Below, in pieces: positions 15,136 through 23,655 of a stretch of DNA of 32,610 nucleotides. Origin of the DNA: SURF-43 sp964628985. GTDB taxonomy: Bacteria; Chloroflexota; Dehalococcoidia; UBA2979. How positions within the stretch are numbered: position 1 is the stretch's first letter; each line of letters starts with the position of its first letter. The stretch spans positions 1 through 32,610 of the forward strand of contig CAZVNJ010000025.1 of assembly GCA_964628985.1 (NCBI GenBank), given 5' to 3'. The notes under the pieces are model-generated. The model did not search any database, was not told the DNA's origin, and was given only the letters and a program-made list of their open reading frames with translations. The translations under genes were made by a program, and so were the position numbers.

Positions 15136-16485
15136 CTAAGGCGTGGCCACGGGCGTGCGATGAGCCAGTCGCAGGACCGTCCACCCGCCGGCCCCCGCCA
15201 GGAGCGATGCGGCGAGGATTCCGAGCTTGGCCTCGGTCAGGAGCGCGGGGTCCTCGAACGATAGGCCGGCGACGAAGAGGGCCACCGTGAATCCGATCCC
15301 AGCGACGAATCCGACGCCCACGACACCACCCCAGGTGACTCCCAGCGGGAGGCGCGCGCCCAGGGCCACTGCGGCCCAGATCGCCAGCAGGATCCCAATC
15401 GGCTTCCCAAGGACGAGTCCGGCGACGATCCCCTGCGCAACTGGGGAGCGCACCGCGTCGCCCAGCGTGGCGGCATCCACCGGCACGCCGGCATTCGCAA
15501 AGGCGAACAGTGGTGCGATCACCAGTGCAGTGATGGGTGCGAGTGACTTCTCCAGACGGTCCAGTGGGGCGACATGCTCATACGCCTCGTCCGCGATTGC
15601 GAGCGAGACCGCAACTTGCTCCTCGTGCGTGGCCTGCTGAGTCTCCGGGTCGTACACCTCCTGGACACGGTCGACGAGGGCACGCATGCGATCCACGAAT
15701 CCGGACTCGGGGCGCCACGCCTGCCATGGCGCCAGCAGCCCGAGGGCGACACCAAAGATTGTCGGATGGATCCCGGAGTCGAGCGCTGCGGCCCATCCAA
15801 TCGCACCGAGGAACCAATAGAGGGGCAGGTACCAGATCCCGGACTGCCGAAGGGCGAAGGCCGTGAGGAGCACCCCTCCGGCGAGCCCAAGGGGCGCGAG
15901 GGCCACGCCATCCGAGTAGAAGATCGCGATGATCAAGATGCCGCCGATGTCGTCGGCAATGGCCAGAGCGAGCAGCATCACCTTGAGCCCGAAGGGCACG
16001 AGCGGCCCTGCCAGCATCAGCACGCCGAGGGCGAATGCGATGTCGGTTGCTACGGGCACGCCCCAGCCCTGGGCGCCTGGCCCACCTCGAACCACGAGCA
16101 GGAAGAACAGGGCCGGGACGACCATCCCCCCGACGGCGCCGGCGATGGGCACGGCGGCGTTCCGGAAGGTCGCCAGCTCCCCCGCGACTGCCTCGCGCTT
16201 GATTTCGAGGCCGATGACGAAGAAGAAGATCGTCATCAGGACGTCGTTGACCCAGAACTCGAGTGGCTCGTCGAGCCCCCAGAAGCCCAGATTCACTGAG
16301 AAGTGGTGTTCGAGAAGGTTGTGGTAGGAGTCCGACCACGGGGAGTTCGCCCATGCGAGGGCCAGGGCGAGACCGAGGAGCAGGAGGATCCCACCAGAAA
16401 TCTCGGTGGAAATGAATCGCTGAAGCGGACGGGCCAGTCGGTCGACCGCCTCCCGGCGGTGGTGAATCGGACCTGAACCTGCCAT
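15136..16485 (-). CDS. nhaA: Na+/H+ antiporter NhaA, copy 2 (upstream copy)
   Basis: Second NhaA, 449 aa, aligning end to end with the neighbour and estimated by eye at about three quarters identical, including the shared loop D-P-E-T-Q-Q-A-T-H-E-E-Q-V-A-V. Catalytic aspartates are kept (D148; D178/D179). The ATG at 16485 is preferred because AAAGG precedes it and the protein then begins like the paralogue; an in-frame ATG nine codons upstream lacks such a site. It is first in the tandem pair and divergent from the siderophore-type operon. An interrupted inverted repeat (CCTTAGG 15085-15091, CCTAAGG 15135-15141) brackets the gap to the second copy and might act as a weak terminator. Confidence 0.93.
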   Translation of the reverse strand: MAGSGPIHHRREAVDRLARPLQRFISTEISGGILLLLGLALALAWANSPWSDSYHNLLEHHFSVNLGFWGLDEPLEFWVNDVLMTIFFFVIGLEIKREAVAGELATFRNAAVPIAGAVGGMVVPALFFLLVVRGGPGAQGWGVPVATDIAFALGVLMLAGPLVPFGLKVMLLALAIADDIGGILIIAIFYSDGVALAPLGLAGGVLLTAFALRQSGIWYLPLYWFLGAIGWAAALDSGIHPTIFGVALGLLAPWQAWRPESGFVDRMRALVDRVQEVYDPETQQATHEEQVAVSLAIADEAYEHVAPLDRLEKSLAPITALVIAPLFAFANAGVPVDAATLGDAVRSPVAQGIVAGLVLGKPIGILLAIWAAVALGARLPLGVTWGGVVGVGFVAGIGFTVALFVAGLSFEDPALLTEAKLGILAASLLAGAGGWTVLRLAHRTPVATP

Positions 16486-16653
16486 GTCGATCCTTTGGTA
16501 GTCCTTGTCCATTTGAAGAGTAGCGGGCTGGCGGAGCGTGACCGTCCCTGCCCAACAAGATCGCTGGTGACTCAAAACGCTCCCACGATGTCTGCGAATC
16601 TTCGGCGGAGTTGGTGAGGTTCGCCCGGTTTCGCCAGTTGATTGCACCAGTGT

Positions 16654-16682
16654 GAGGCCGAGAATCCCGGTCGAGCGGCCTC
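16654..16682 (+). promoter_or_regulatory. Hairpin directly upstream of the binding-protein ribosome-binding site
   Basis: GAGGCCG (16654-16660) and CGGCCTC (16676-16682) form a perfect 7 bp stem with a 15-nt loop. The stem ends just before the AAAGGA ribosome-binding site of the gene starting at 16696. It may influence translation or mRNA stability. No cobalamin-riboswitch landmarks were found in this 210 bp divergent gap. Confidence 0.35.
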
Positions 16683-16695
16683 GAAAGGATTTCCC

Positions 16696-17739
16696 ATGCG
16701 TAGTTCACAGCGTCGGCTCGCGGCATACCTCGGCGCGGTCATGGCAGGGGCGGCCCTTCTGCTTGCCGGGTGTGGCAGCGATGAGCCTGAGAGCCCGGCG
16801 CCCCTTCCCGTCCAGAACGCTGGCGCCAGTGCCACCGCCACCGTGGCCGCCACGCCCGCCGGCGTGAGTGTGACGGACCTCCTGGGCCGCAAGGTGACGG
16901 TGACCGGGAAGCCCTCCAAGATCGTCACCACGAGCCCGTCGGCGCTTGAAATGGTCTACGCAGCCGGCGGGACCGCGATCGCACGATCCAGCACGGCGAG
17001 CGCCCCGGGTGTCGACACGAGCAAGATGACGGATATCGGGTCGGCGTATCAGCCGAACTTCGAGGCCATCCTGAAACTGCAACCAGACCTCGTTGTCGCG
17101 GACGCGTCCGCGCAGGCGCCGCTCGCAGGCCAGTTCGAATCGCAACTCAAGGGTGTCCCCGTTGTCTTCGTCGGCGCTGTGAAGTACGCCGATGTCTCGA
17201 CTTCGATCCGGATGCTGGGCTCGATCGCCGGCACCGCGGAGAAGGCGAAGGCCTCGGCGGACAACGTCGATGCCGTGGCGAAGCAGGTGAGCGAAGCGGT
17301 CAAGGGGAAGCCGCTCACCAAGACCCTCGTGTTGGTCGCCGGGCGCGATGGGCAGCTGTCCGCTGCTCTGAATGACTCGTTCATCGGAGACATGATCAAG
17401 ATTGCCGGCGCCCAGAACGTCGCCGCAGAACTCAAGCAGTCCGGCCAGGTACCGGGGTACGCGACGATCTCACTGGAGACGGCCTTCAAGGACAACGCGG
17501 ACGTCCTGCTCGTGATCGTGCCGGGCAACGCGCCTGGCCCGTCGATCAGTGCCATCGTCTCGCGCTCGTTCCCCACGCTGAACGCGGTGAAGAACAAGCG
17601 AGTCCACGAGATCGACCTCGACATCTTCTTGCAGGCTCCGGGGCCCCGTGCGGCTGATGGGCTGAAGCAGTTGACCGGGTTCATCCAGCCGGACGTAAAG
17701 CTCGCTGCCGGTGGGGCCGCGGGCGCTCCGGGCTACTAG
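16696..17739 (+). CDS. Fe-siderophore/cobalamin-type ABC substrate-binding lipoprotein
   Basis: Periplasmic-type binding lipoprotein of the FepB/BtuF class, 347 aa. The signal peptide ends in lipobox L-A-G-C (Cys26), followed by a Ser/Pro/Ala-rich linker (to about residue 55). The binding domain opens with V-S-V-T-D-L-L-G-R-K-V-T-V, then K-I-V-T-T-S-P-S-A-L-E and L-K-L-Q-P-D-L-V-V-A-D, the standard pattern of this fold with its rigid interlobe helix. The ATG at 16696 follows AAAGGA; an upstream in-frame ATG would mis-place the signal peptide. It heads an operon with a FecCD permease and FepC-like ATPase. A strong hairpin lies right after its stop. Confidence 0.88.
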   Translation: MRSSQRRLAAYLGAVMAGAALLLAGCGSDEPESPAPLPVQNAGASATATVAATPAGVSVTDLLGRKVTVTGKPSKIVTTSPSALEMVYAAGGTAIARSSTASAPGVDTSKMTDIGSAYQPNFEAILKLQPDLVVADASAQAPLAGQFESQLKGVPVVFVGAVKYADVSTSIRMLGSIAGTAEKAKASADNVDAVAKQVSEAVKGKPLTKTLVLVAGRDGQLSAALNDSFIGDMIKIAGAQNVAAELKQSGQVPGYATISLETAFKDNADVLLVIVPGNAPGPSISAIVSRSFPTLNAVKNKRVHEIDLDIFLQAPGPRAADGLKQLTGFIQPDVKLAAGGAAGAPGY

Positions 17740-17749
17740 CGGACGCAGA

Positions 17750-17782
17750 CAGACGGGCCGGGCACGCCTCCCGGCCCGTCTG
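17750..17782 (+). terminator. Strong intra-operon hairpin between binding-protein and permease genes
   Basis: Perfect 13 bp inverted repeat, left arm 17750-17762 and right arm 17770-17782, 7-nt loop, beginning 10 nt after the binding-protein stop and ending 31 nt before the permease ATG. It has only a short T-poor tail. It is probably a partial terminator or a 3' stabiliser giving more binding protein than permease. Confidence 0.65.
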
Positions 17783-17813
17783 CATTCGCTTCGAGACCGC
17801 CTAGACTCCGCGC

Positions 17814-18818
17814 ATGTCCTTCTCTGCGGCGATCCCAGACCGTCGAGTCCGTGCCGCGACGGTGATCGGCTCCGCCGCCGCACTGTTGGTGCTATCCCTC
17901 GCCCTCTCCTGTGCGGTGGGCGCAGTGCGCATCCCCCCGCTCGATGTGCTGGACGCGCTTCGCGATCGCTCAGACCCGGTCACGCGGCAGATCGTGTGGC
18001 AGATCAGGTTTCCACGGACCCTGGTGGCCGCCCTGGTCGGCGCCAACCTCGGGATCGCCGGCGTGATCCTGCAAGGGATCACTCGGAACCCGCTGGGCGA
18101 TCCTCACATCCTCGGTTTCTCTGCGGGGGCTGGCGTGGCCTCGGTCGGCCTCTTGCGGATCGTCCCTGATGTCCCGCTGGCACTCGTCCCGGCCGCCGCA
18201 TTCGGCGGTGCCCTCGCTTCCGCGGCGCTCGTCTACGCGCTCGCCTGGCGAGGCGGGATCTCACCGGTGCGCTTCGCACTTGCCGGGGTGGCAGTGGCCG
18301 CGCTCTTCACGGCGCTCTCGACCGCGCTGATCGCGACATCGAAGCTGTTCACGCAGGCGGCGCTCGCATTCCTGGCGGGAGGTCTGTACCAGCGAGGCTG
18401 GGAACACGTGCACCAGGTGTGGCCGTACACGCTGGTTGGAACGCTGATCGCCGTGGTCGTGGCTGACTCCCTGAACGTCCTCGCCCTCGGAGACGATGTT
18501 GCCCGCGGCCTCGGGATGCGGGTCGAGCGTACGAGAGCGCTCCTCGCCGGGCTCGCCGCAGTGCTCACCGGCGCCGCCGTCGCCGTCGCGGGGCTCGTGG
18601 CATTCGTGGGGCTGGTCGTCCCGCACATCGCGCGGCTGCTCGTGGGCAGTGACCAGCGGGTCGTGTTGCCGCTCTCCGCGGTCCTCGGCGCGTTGCTGCT
18701 CGTGCTTTCAGACGCGGTCGCCAGGGTGGTGGTAGCCCCCGGGGAGATCCCCGTCGGAATTGTCACCGCAGTTGTGGGCGCGCCGGTCCTGCTGGTTCTG
18801 ATCAGGACACGTACATGA
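17814..18818 (+). CDS. FecCD-family ABC permease (Fe-siderophore type)
   Basis: Membrane permease of the siderophore/cobalamin class, 334 aa, about ten membrane segments. Motifs include Q-I-R-F-P-R-T-L-V-A-A-L-V-G-A, L-Q-G-I-T-R-N-P-L-G-D-P-H-I-L-G near residues 86-101, A-R-G-L-G-M-R-V-E-R-T-R, F-V-G-L-V-V-P-H-I-A-R and G-E-I-P-V-G-I-V-T-A-V-V-G-A-P. Downstream the ATPase gene overlaps by four bases (ATGA). It is a diverged paralogue of the permease at 6004-7092. The companion ATPase looks FepC-like, favouring ferric-siderophore import, but the permease alone does not decide. Confidence 0.92.
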   Translation: MSFSAAIPDRRVRAATVIGSAAALLVLSLALSCAVGAVRIPPLDVLDALRDRSDPVTRQIVWQIRFPRTLVAALVGANLGIAGVILQGITRNPLGDPHILGFSAGAGVASVGLLRIVPDVPLALVPAAAFGGALASAALVYALAWRGGISPVRFALAGVAVAALFTALSTALIATSKLFTQAALAFLAGGLYQRGWEHVHQVWPYTLVGTLIAVVVADSLNVLALGDDVARGLGMRVERTRALLAGLAAVLTGAAVAVAGLVAFVGLVVPHIARLLVGSDQRVVLPLSAVLGALLLVLSDAVARVVVAPGEIPVGIVTAVVGAPVLLVLIRTRT

Positions 18819-19615
18819 CGCCCCTGCCTCCGGCTCTGCCGCTCATCGAGGTACGCGACCTCCGTCATGCATTCGGAGGGACGCGGGTCCTGCGCGGAGT
18901 CTCGCTGGCCGTCTCAGCCGGTGAAATGACTGCGATCATCGGCCCGAACGGGTCGGGGAAATCGACGCTCCTCCGGATCGCTGGGAGGCTCCTGCGCGCG
19001 CAGACCGGTGCGGTGTTCTTTGGCGGGCGAGACGCCTGGGCCATCGCTCCTCGGGAGTTCGCTCGGCGAGTCGCCTTCCTGCCTCAGGCGCCCGAGGCAC
19101 CCGCGGACCTCTTGGTGGAGGAACTGGTCGCCCGCGGGCGTCATCCGCATCGCGGCCTGCTCGGAGGCTCCAGCGAGCGAGACCGCGCCGCCGTCGAACG
19201 TGCACTCGTCCTCGCGGGCGTGGAGGGTTTGCGCCGGCGCGCCGTCGCCACGCTCTCCGGCGGAGAGCGCCAGCGCGCGTGGGTAGCGCTCGCGCTCGCG
19301 CAGGAGCCGGATGTCTTGCTGCTGGATGAGCCGACCACCTACCTCGATATCGGCCACCAGATAGAACTGCTCTCGTTACTCCGGCGGCTGAATGAAGAAC
19401 AAGGCCTGACGGTGCTGATGGTGATGCACGACCTCCCGCAGGCCGCGCACTATGCCCGGCGCCTCGTGGCTATCCGCGACGGCGAGGTAGTCGCGGACGG
19501 CACGCCAGCGGCTGTGCTGACCGAGCCCAGAGTCGAGGCGATCTTCGGTATCGCGGTGCGCGTCTACCGCGATCCGGAGTCGGACGTACCGGTGGTGGCA
19601 CCGGTGGGCCGCTGA
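18815..19615 (+). CDS. ABC transporter ATPase, FepC/FecE-like
   Basis: Cytoplasmic ATPase of 266 aa completing the importer. Walker A G-P-N-G-S-G-K-S-T at 43-51, signature L-S-G-G-E at 147-151, Walker B L-L-L-D-E-P at 168-173 followed by T-T-Y-L-D-I-G-H-Q-I-E-L-L, which is characteristic of FepC-type iron-siderophore ATPases, and H-loop V-M-H-D. The C-terminus (I-F-G-I-A-V-R-V-Y-R-D-P) also follows that family. The start overlaps the permease stop (ATGA). It is last in the operon; the 152 bp after it carries no strong terminator, only a weak CTTG/CAAG hairpin. Confidence 0.92.
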   Translation: MTPLPPALPLIEVRDLRHAFGGTRVLRGVSLAVSAGEMTAIIGPNGSGKSTLLRIAGRLLRAQTGAVFFGGRDAWAIAPREFARRVAFLPQAPEAPADLLVEELVARGRHPHRGLLGGSSERDRAAVERALVLAGVEGLRRRAVATLSGGERQRAWVALALAQEPDVLLLDEPTTYLDIGHQIELLSLLRRLNEEQGLTVLMVMHDLPQAAHYARRLVAIRDGEVVADGTPAAVLTEPRVEAIFGIAVRVYRDPESDVPVVAPVGR

Positions 19616-19767
19616 CCGGAGCTTGTGCGCGCAAGTACTAATACTCCTCGCGTCTCGCGTTGCTACGCCTAAGAAATCTGTGGTAGATCGTGCCCGCCTG
19701 TCATACAGGTTGCACGTTTGCCCAGCCGGGCGGGACGTGCCACAGCCGTGGTTCTGGAGGGAACGAC

Positions 19768-21462
19768 ATGGCTCAGCCTCGCTCTTGGGGATCCATCACG
19801 GGAGGACGAATCACTCGCCGCGCGCTCATGCGGGGCGCGGGCATCGGTGCTGCCGGCCTGGCAGGCGCGGCGCTCGTCGGCTGCGGCAGCAAGGAAGAAG
19901 CGCCGGTCAGTGCGTCTCCGAAGGCGGCAGCCCCGGTCGCGGTGACGGCGGCGCCGAGCGCGAAGCAGGCGAAGCGAGGTGGCGCGTACCGCCTCGGTTT
20001 CACGGGGACGATTGCCGGCATCGACGCGCACAACTCCGTGTACGGGGGTACCGGCGGCGTCGCCCAGGTCTACAACTACCTCTTCCGGCGTGAGGTCCTG
20101 CGTGGAGACCTCGGGCTGAAGTATGACCTCGCGAAGTCCCACCAGGTCGAGAAGGACGGGGTGACCTGGACCTTCAAGCTCCGCACAGACGCGAAGATCG
20201 CCCCGAACGACAAGGGTGTGCCCGAGCGCATGCTCGACTCCGAGGACGTCGTGCAGTCCTTCAAGCGCATCGCAGACAAGGCGTCCGCAGCGAACGGGTA
20301 CGCCTTCTTTTCCGCGTGGGTCGACAAGTACGACGCGCCGGACAAGGAGACCGTGCGGCTCATCACGAAGAAGCCCTATGCCTGGGTCGAAGAGAACATC
20401 GGCGACAACCTGAAAGGCGCCATCGTCCCGAAGGAGTGGCTTGCGAAGCCTGCCGCCGACTTCAAACAATGGGCGGTCGGTGCGGGACCGTTCATGCTCA
20501 AGTCGATGCAGGAGGGCGAGGGCATCCGGATGGTCCGGAACCCGAACTTCTACGACAAGGAACGTCCGTACGTCGACGCGCACGACGTCCTCGCGTTCAA
20601 GGACGTGGCCACTCAGCGCACTGCGCTCGCCTCGGGGCAGATCGATTCGTACCTGACGGCGGACCCGCAGGAAGCGAAGGACCTGCAGAAGGCGACGAAG
20701 GGGCTGAAGCTCGTGGAGACAGGCTCCACTGGCTACAACTCCTTCTGGATGCGCACAGACGTCGCCCCGTGGCGTGACGCTCGTGTGCGTCGCGCTATGA
20801 ACCTCTCGATGAATCGCGACGAGTACATCCAAATCATCGGGAAGGGTCTCGGGAAGCATGCCGGCCCTGTCGTACCGGTCTTCGGCGACTACGCGCTTCC
20901 GGACGCTGAGTTAAAGAAGCTGCAGCCGTACGACGTCGCCGAGGCGAAGAAGCTCTTCGAGGCCGCGGGCGTGAAGGAGATCACGTTCACGCACCCGACG
21001 AGCAGCACCATGAACGACTACGTGAACATCATGGTGAAGCAGTTGCAGGCGATCGGTATCACGGCCAAGCCGCAGCCCCTGGACGCTGCCACCTGGGTGG
21101 CTCAGTACTTCGGCAACGGCCTGACCGCGTCCTACTCCCTCAACCAGTCCTACAAAACCCCGGACTCGGCATTGCTGTGGTACCGCACGGGCGGGGTGAC
21201 GGGCAGCAACAACTACGACACCAAGTTCTACACCCCGGAGATCGATGCCCTCGTCGACAAGGCGGGCTCCACGATTCCCGAGGCGGAGCGCAAGGCCGCG
21301 TACCTGGAGGCGCAGCGGGCCGTGCTGAAGAGCGACCCCGCGTTCATCAACGTCTTCAACGTGGGCAGCAACACCGTCTACTTCGAGAAGGTCCAGAACT
21401 TCGACGCGGGCGCGGGGGCGATGTCCGCCTTCATGATCCGCAACTTCTGGATCGACGCCTAG
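19768..21462 (+). CDS. ABC transporter substrate-binding lipoprotein, family 5 (DppA/OppA type)
   Basis: Large extracytoplasmic binding protein for peptides or other solutes, 564 aa. The N-terminus has a twin-arginine-like T-R-R-A-L-M (about 16-21), a hydrophobic stretch and lipobox L-V-G-C (Cys39), suggesting a Tat-exported lipoprotein. Family features: W-T-F-K-L-R-T-D-A-K, an S-E-D-V-V-Q-S-F-K-like segment, and A-R-V-R-R-A-M-N-L-S-M-N-R-D near residues 334-347. The ATG at 19768 has GGAGG with 7-nt spacing; the frame is open further upstream but without such support. Two permease genes follow; a 12 bp hairpin lies just after the stop. Substrate unknown. Confidence 0.9.
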   Translation: MAQPRSWGSITGGRITRRALMRGAGIGAAGLAGAALVGCGSKEEAPVSASPKAAAPVAVTAAPSAKQAKRGGAYRLGFTGTIAGIDAHNSVYGGTGGVAQVYNYLFRREVLRGDLGLKYDLAKSHQVEKDGVTWTFKLRTDAKIAPNDKGVPERMLDSEDVVQSFKRIADKASAANGYAFFSAWVDKYDAPDKETVRLITKKPYAWVEENIGDNLKGAIVPKEWLAKPAADFKQWAVGAGPFMLKSMQEGEGIRMVRNPNFYDKERPYVDAHDVLAFKDVATQRTALASGQIDSYLTADPQEAKDLQKATKGLKLVETGSTGYNSFWMRTDVAPWRDARVRRAMNLSMNRDEYIQIIGKGLGKHAGPVVPVFGDYALPDAELKKLQPYDVAEAKKLFEAAGVKEITFTHPTSSTMNDYVNIMVKQLQAIGITAKPQPLDAATWVAQYFGNGLTASYSLNQSYKTPDSALLWYRTGGVTGSNNYDTKFYTPEIDALVDKAGSTIPEAERKAAYLEAQRAVLKSDPAFINVFNVGSNTVYFEKVQNFDAGAGAMSAFMIRNFWIDA

Positions 21463-21471
21463 ACCTGCGGC

Positions 21472-21500
21472 GCGGTGGGACGCCCGAGGCGTCTCACCGC
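21472..21500 (+). terminator. Strong intra-operon hairpin after peptide-binding protein gene
   Basis: Twelve-base-pair stem (left 21472-21483, right 21489-21500, one G-U pair, CCGAG loop), beginning 9 nt after the stop and 35 nt before the permease start. No T tract. It parallels the hairpin at 17750-17782 and probably limits read-through or protects the upstream message. Confidence 0.6.
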
Positions 21501-21535
21501 TACCCCCAGCCTGACCAACTGAAGGGGCCCGCCTG

Positions 21536-22483
21536 GTGCTGAACTACACGATCCGGCGCGTCGCCATGGCGGGCCTGATCATCTGGTTCGTTTCGCTGGT
21601 GGTGTTCACACTGATGCGACTGATGCCGGGGGACCCGACTCTCCTGCAGCAGGGCATCGCGGCGACGCCAGAGCGGATCGCCGCCGAACGGGCTGCCCAG
21701 GGCCTCGACGATCCGATCCCGGTCCAGTACGCACGGTGGTTTGCCGGAATCCTCACGCTGGACCTCGGCCGCTCAGCGCTCAACCAGGCAAGCGTGTCCA
21801 GTGAGTTCAAACACCGTTTCCCGATCTCCTTCCAACTGATGGCCTTTACCCTTGTGTGGACGGTGAGCTTCGGGATCCCGTTCGGCGTCATCTCGGCAGT
21901 GAAGCGCAACCAGGCGCCGGACTATGCGGTGCGACTGACGGCGATCGCCGCCCTCGCGATTCCCGGGTTCTGGCTCGCCACCCTCCTGCTGATCCTGCCT
22001 CAACAGTGGTGGGGCTATGCACCTCCATTGGACCGGGCACGCTCCATCTTCGAGGAGCCGCTGACGAATCTCCGGCAATTCGGGCCGCCCTCGCTCATCC
22101 TCTCCTTCGCACCGATGGCCAGCGTGATGCGGCTCACCCGCTCATCGCTGCTCGAGGTGCTCAGGACCGACTACATCCGGACGGCACGCGCGAAGGGCCT
22201 CTCTGACCGCGCTGTGATCATGGGGCACGCGCTGAAGAACTCGATCATCCCCGTGGTCACCGTGATCGGCCTGCAGGTCGCCGGGCTGCTGGGCGGCTCG
22301 GTGATCATCGAATCGATCTTCAACCTGAACGGGCTGGGCGCCTACATCTTCCAGTCCATCCTCCAGAAAGACTTCGCCGTCGCGCAGACACTCGTGCTCT
22401 ACACCGGCGCGGCCGTCGTCTTCCTCAACCTTGCGGTCGACTTGGCCTATGGCTTCCTCGATCCGCGGATCCGGTACTCATAG
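21536..22483 (+). CDS. ABC transporter permease, DppB/OppB type
   Basis: First membrane subunit of the second peptide-type system, 315 aa. Starts M-L-N-Y-T-I-R-R as family members do, with L-M-P-G-D after the first membrane segment, and the EAA loop T-D-Y-I-R-T-A-R-A-K-G-L followed by H-A-L-K-N-S-I-I-P near residues 213-237. It ends D-P-R-I-R-Y. GTG start with an AAGGGG site upstream. It is similar to the permease at the left edge of the window but clearly diverged, so these are two separate importers. The next permease begins 9 bp after its stop. Confidence 0.92.
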   Translation: MLNYTIRRVAMAGLIIWFVSLVVFTLMRLMPGDPTLLQQGIAATPERIAAERAAQGLDDPIPVQYARWFAGILTLDLGRSALNQASVSSEFKHRFPISFQLMAFTLVWTVSFGIPFGVISAVKRNQAPDYAVRLTAIAALAIPGFWLATLLLILPQQWWGYAPPLDRARSIFEEPLTNLRQFGPPSLILSFAPMASVMRLTRSSLLEVLRTDYIRTARAKGLSDRAVIMGHALKNSIIPVVTVIGLQVAGLLGGSVIIESIFNLNGLGAYIFQSILQKDFAVAQTLVLYTGAAVVFLNLAVDLAYGFLDPRIRYS

Positions 22484-22492
22484 GAGGCGCTG

Positions 22493-23392
22493 GTGGTCGA
22501 GACAGCGAGTCCGCTCCCGCGTCAGGCCGCCGGGCTCCGCGCCGTCCGAGGCCCAACGTGGCGTGCGCGGATGCTGCGCATGGCACGTCGCAGCCCCATG
22601 GGTGCCGCGGGGCTGTGCCTGATTGCGGGCCTCATCGTGGTGGGCATCGCCGGCCCGTGGTTCGCCCCGCACGAGATCAACGAATTCGCCGGACTGCCGA
22701 ACCAGGGGCCCTCGCTGGCCTTCCCATTCGGGACGGACAAGTTCGGGCAGGACATCTTCAGCCGCGTGATCCACGGGGCGCGCATCTCGCTGCAGGTGTC
22801 GGTGCTCTCTGTGTTTGGCGGGACGTTCTTCGGGCTGCTGATCGGCTCGTTCTCGGGCTACAAGGGCGGACGCGTGGACACCATTATCCAGCGGGTGATG
22901 GACACGCTGATCGCGTTTCCGGCGTTGATCCTGCTGCTGATCATCGTCCGGCTCTTCGAGCCTTCACTGCGCAACGTCATCATCGTGATCGGTATCGTCA
23001 TCATTCCCGGCAACGCGCGCGTCATCCGCAGCGCCGCCCTCTCCGAGCGCAACAACCAGTACGTGGAGGCGGCCCAGGCGCTAGGAGGGAGCGACCTCCG
23101 CATCCTGTTCCGCCACATCATCCCCAACATGATGCCCCTCGCCATCGTGCTCTCAACCACCCTGTTGGGGACTGCAATCCTGGCGGAGGCCTCCCTCTCC
23201 TTCCTCGGTCTGGGCGTCCCGCCGCCCAACCCTTCATGGGGTTCGGACATCAGCGCTGCCCGCACGGCCTTCCCGCTCAACGTCTGGCTCGCCTTCTTCC
23301 CGGGCCTCGCGATCACCGTGACCGTGCTTGGCTTCAACCTGATGGGCGACGGCCTGCGCGACATCCTGGACCCTCGTCTCAGGGGTTCTTGA
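22493..23392 (+). CDS. ABC transporter permease, DppC/OppC type
   Basis: Second permease of the peptide-type importer, 299 aa. It shows the G-T-D-K-F-G-Q-D-I-F-S-R motif of DppC, an EAA loop (A-Q-A-L-G-G, then R-H-I-I-P-N), A-S-L-S-F-L-G-L-G-V-P-P-P-N-P-S-W-G and the terminal D-P-R-L-R-G. The GTG at 22493 follows AGGAGG, which overlaps the end of the previous gene. No ATPase genes follow; the next gene is nirA. The importer must therefore use ATPases encoded elsewhere, perhaps shared with the other peptide system. Confidence 0.92.
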   Translation: MVETASPLPRQAAGLRAVRGPTWRARMLRMARRSPMGAAGLCLIAGLIVVGIAGPWFAPHEINEFAGLPNQGPSLAFPFGTDKFGQDIFSRVIHGARISLQVSVLSVFGGTFFGLLIGSFSGYKGGRVDTIIQRVMDTLIAFPALILLLIIVRLFEPSLRNVIIVIGIVIIPGNARVIRSAALSERNNQYVEAAQALGGSDLRILFRHIIPNMMPLAIVLSTTLLGTAILAEASLSFLGLGVPPPNPSWGSDISAARTAFPLNVWLAFFPGLAITVTVLGFNLMGDGLRDILDPRLRGS

Positions 23393-23655
23393 TCAGGCGC
23401 ACTGCACGCGGTGCGGCCAGGGACTGACCCACGGGCGGCGGGCGAGCGCGCCGATGCTGACTCGCGGAACATGGGCGCTTCCCCCGTAGTTCACATCCCC
23501 GTCATGAGAGCGCAGTCTGACCGATACCGCTGCGACGCGGCGGTGTGACCGTTGCGACACGTCCTCCGCACATAGACGCAAACGAAGATTCATCCTCACG
23601 AAACCCTCCATCGGTGGGCGCTCCGTACCTTCGAGGTCGAGAGGTCAGCCACCAC

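Noticed and set aside
19616..19767. Promoter before the DppA-type gene
   Set aside because: Several partial hexamers (TTGCTA, TAGATC, TAATAC) occur, but none with both good match and spacing, so no promoter is called.
19669..20859. Minus-strand open frame of 396 codons
   Set aside because: Antisense to the DppA-type binding protein gene; no domain pattern.
23398..23415. Hairpin after the DppC-type gene
   Set aside because: Only 5 bp (CGCAC/GTGCG) with an 8-nt loop and no T tract; not above background for this base composition.
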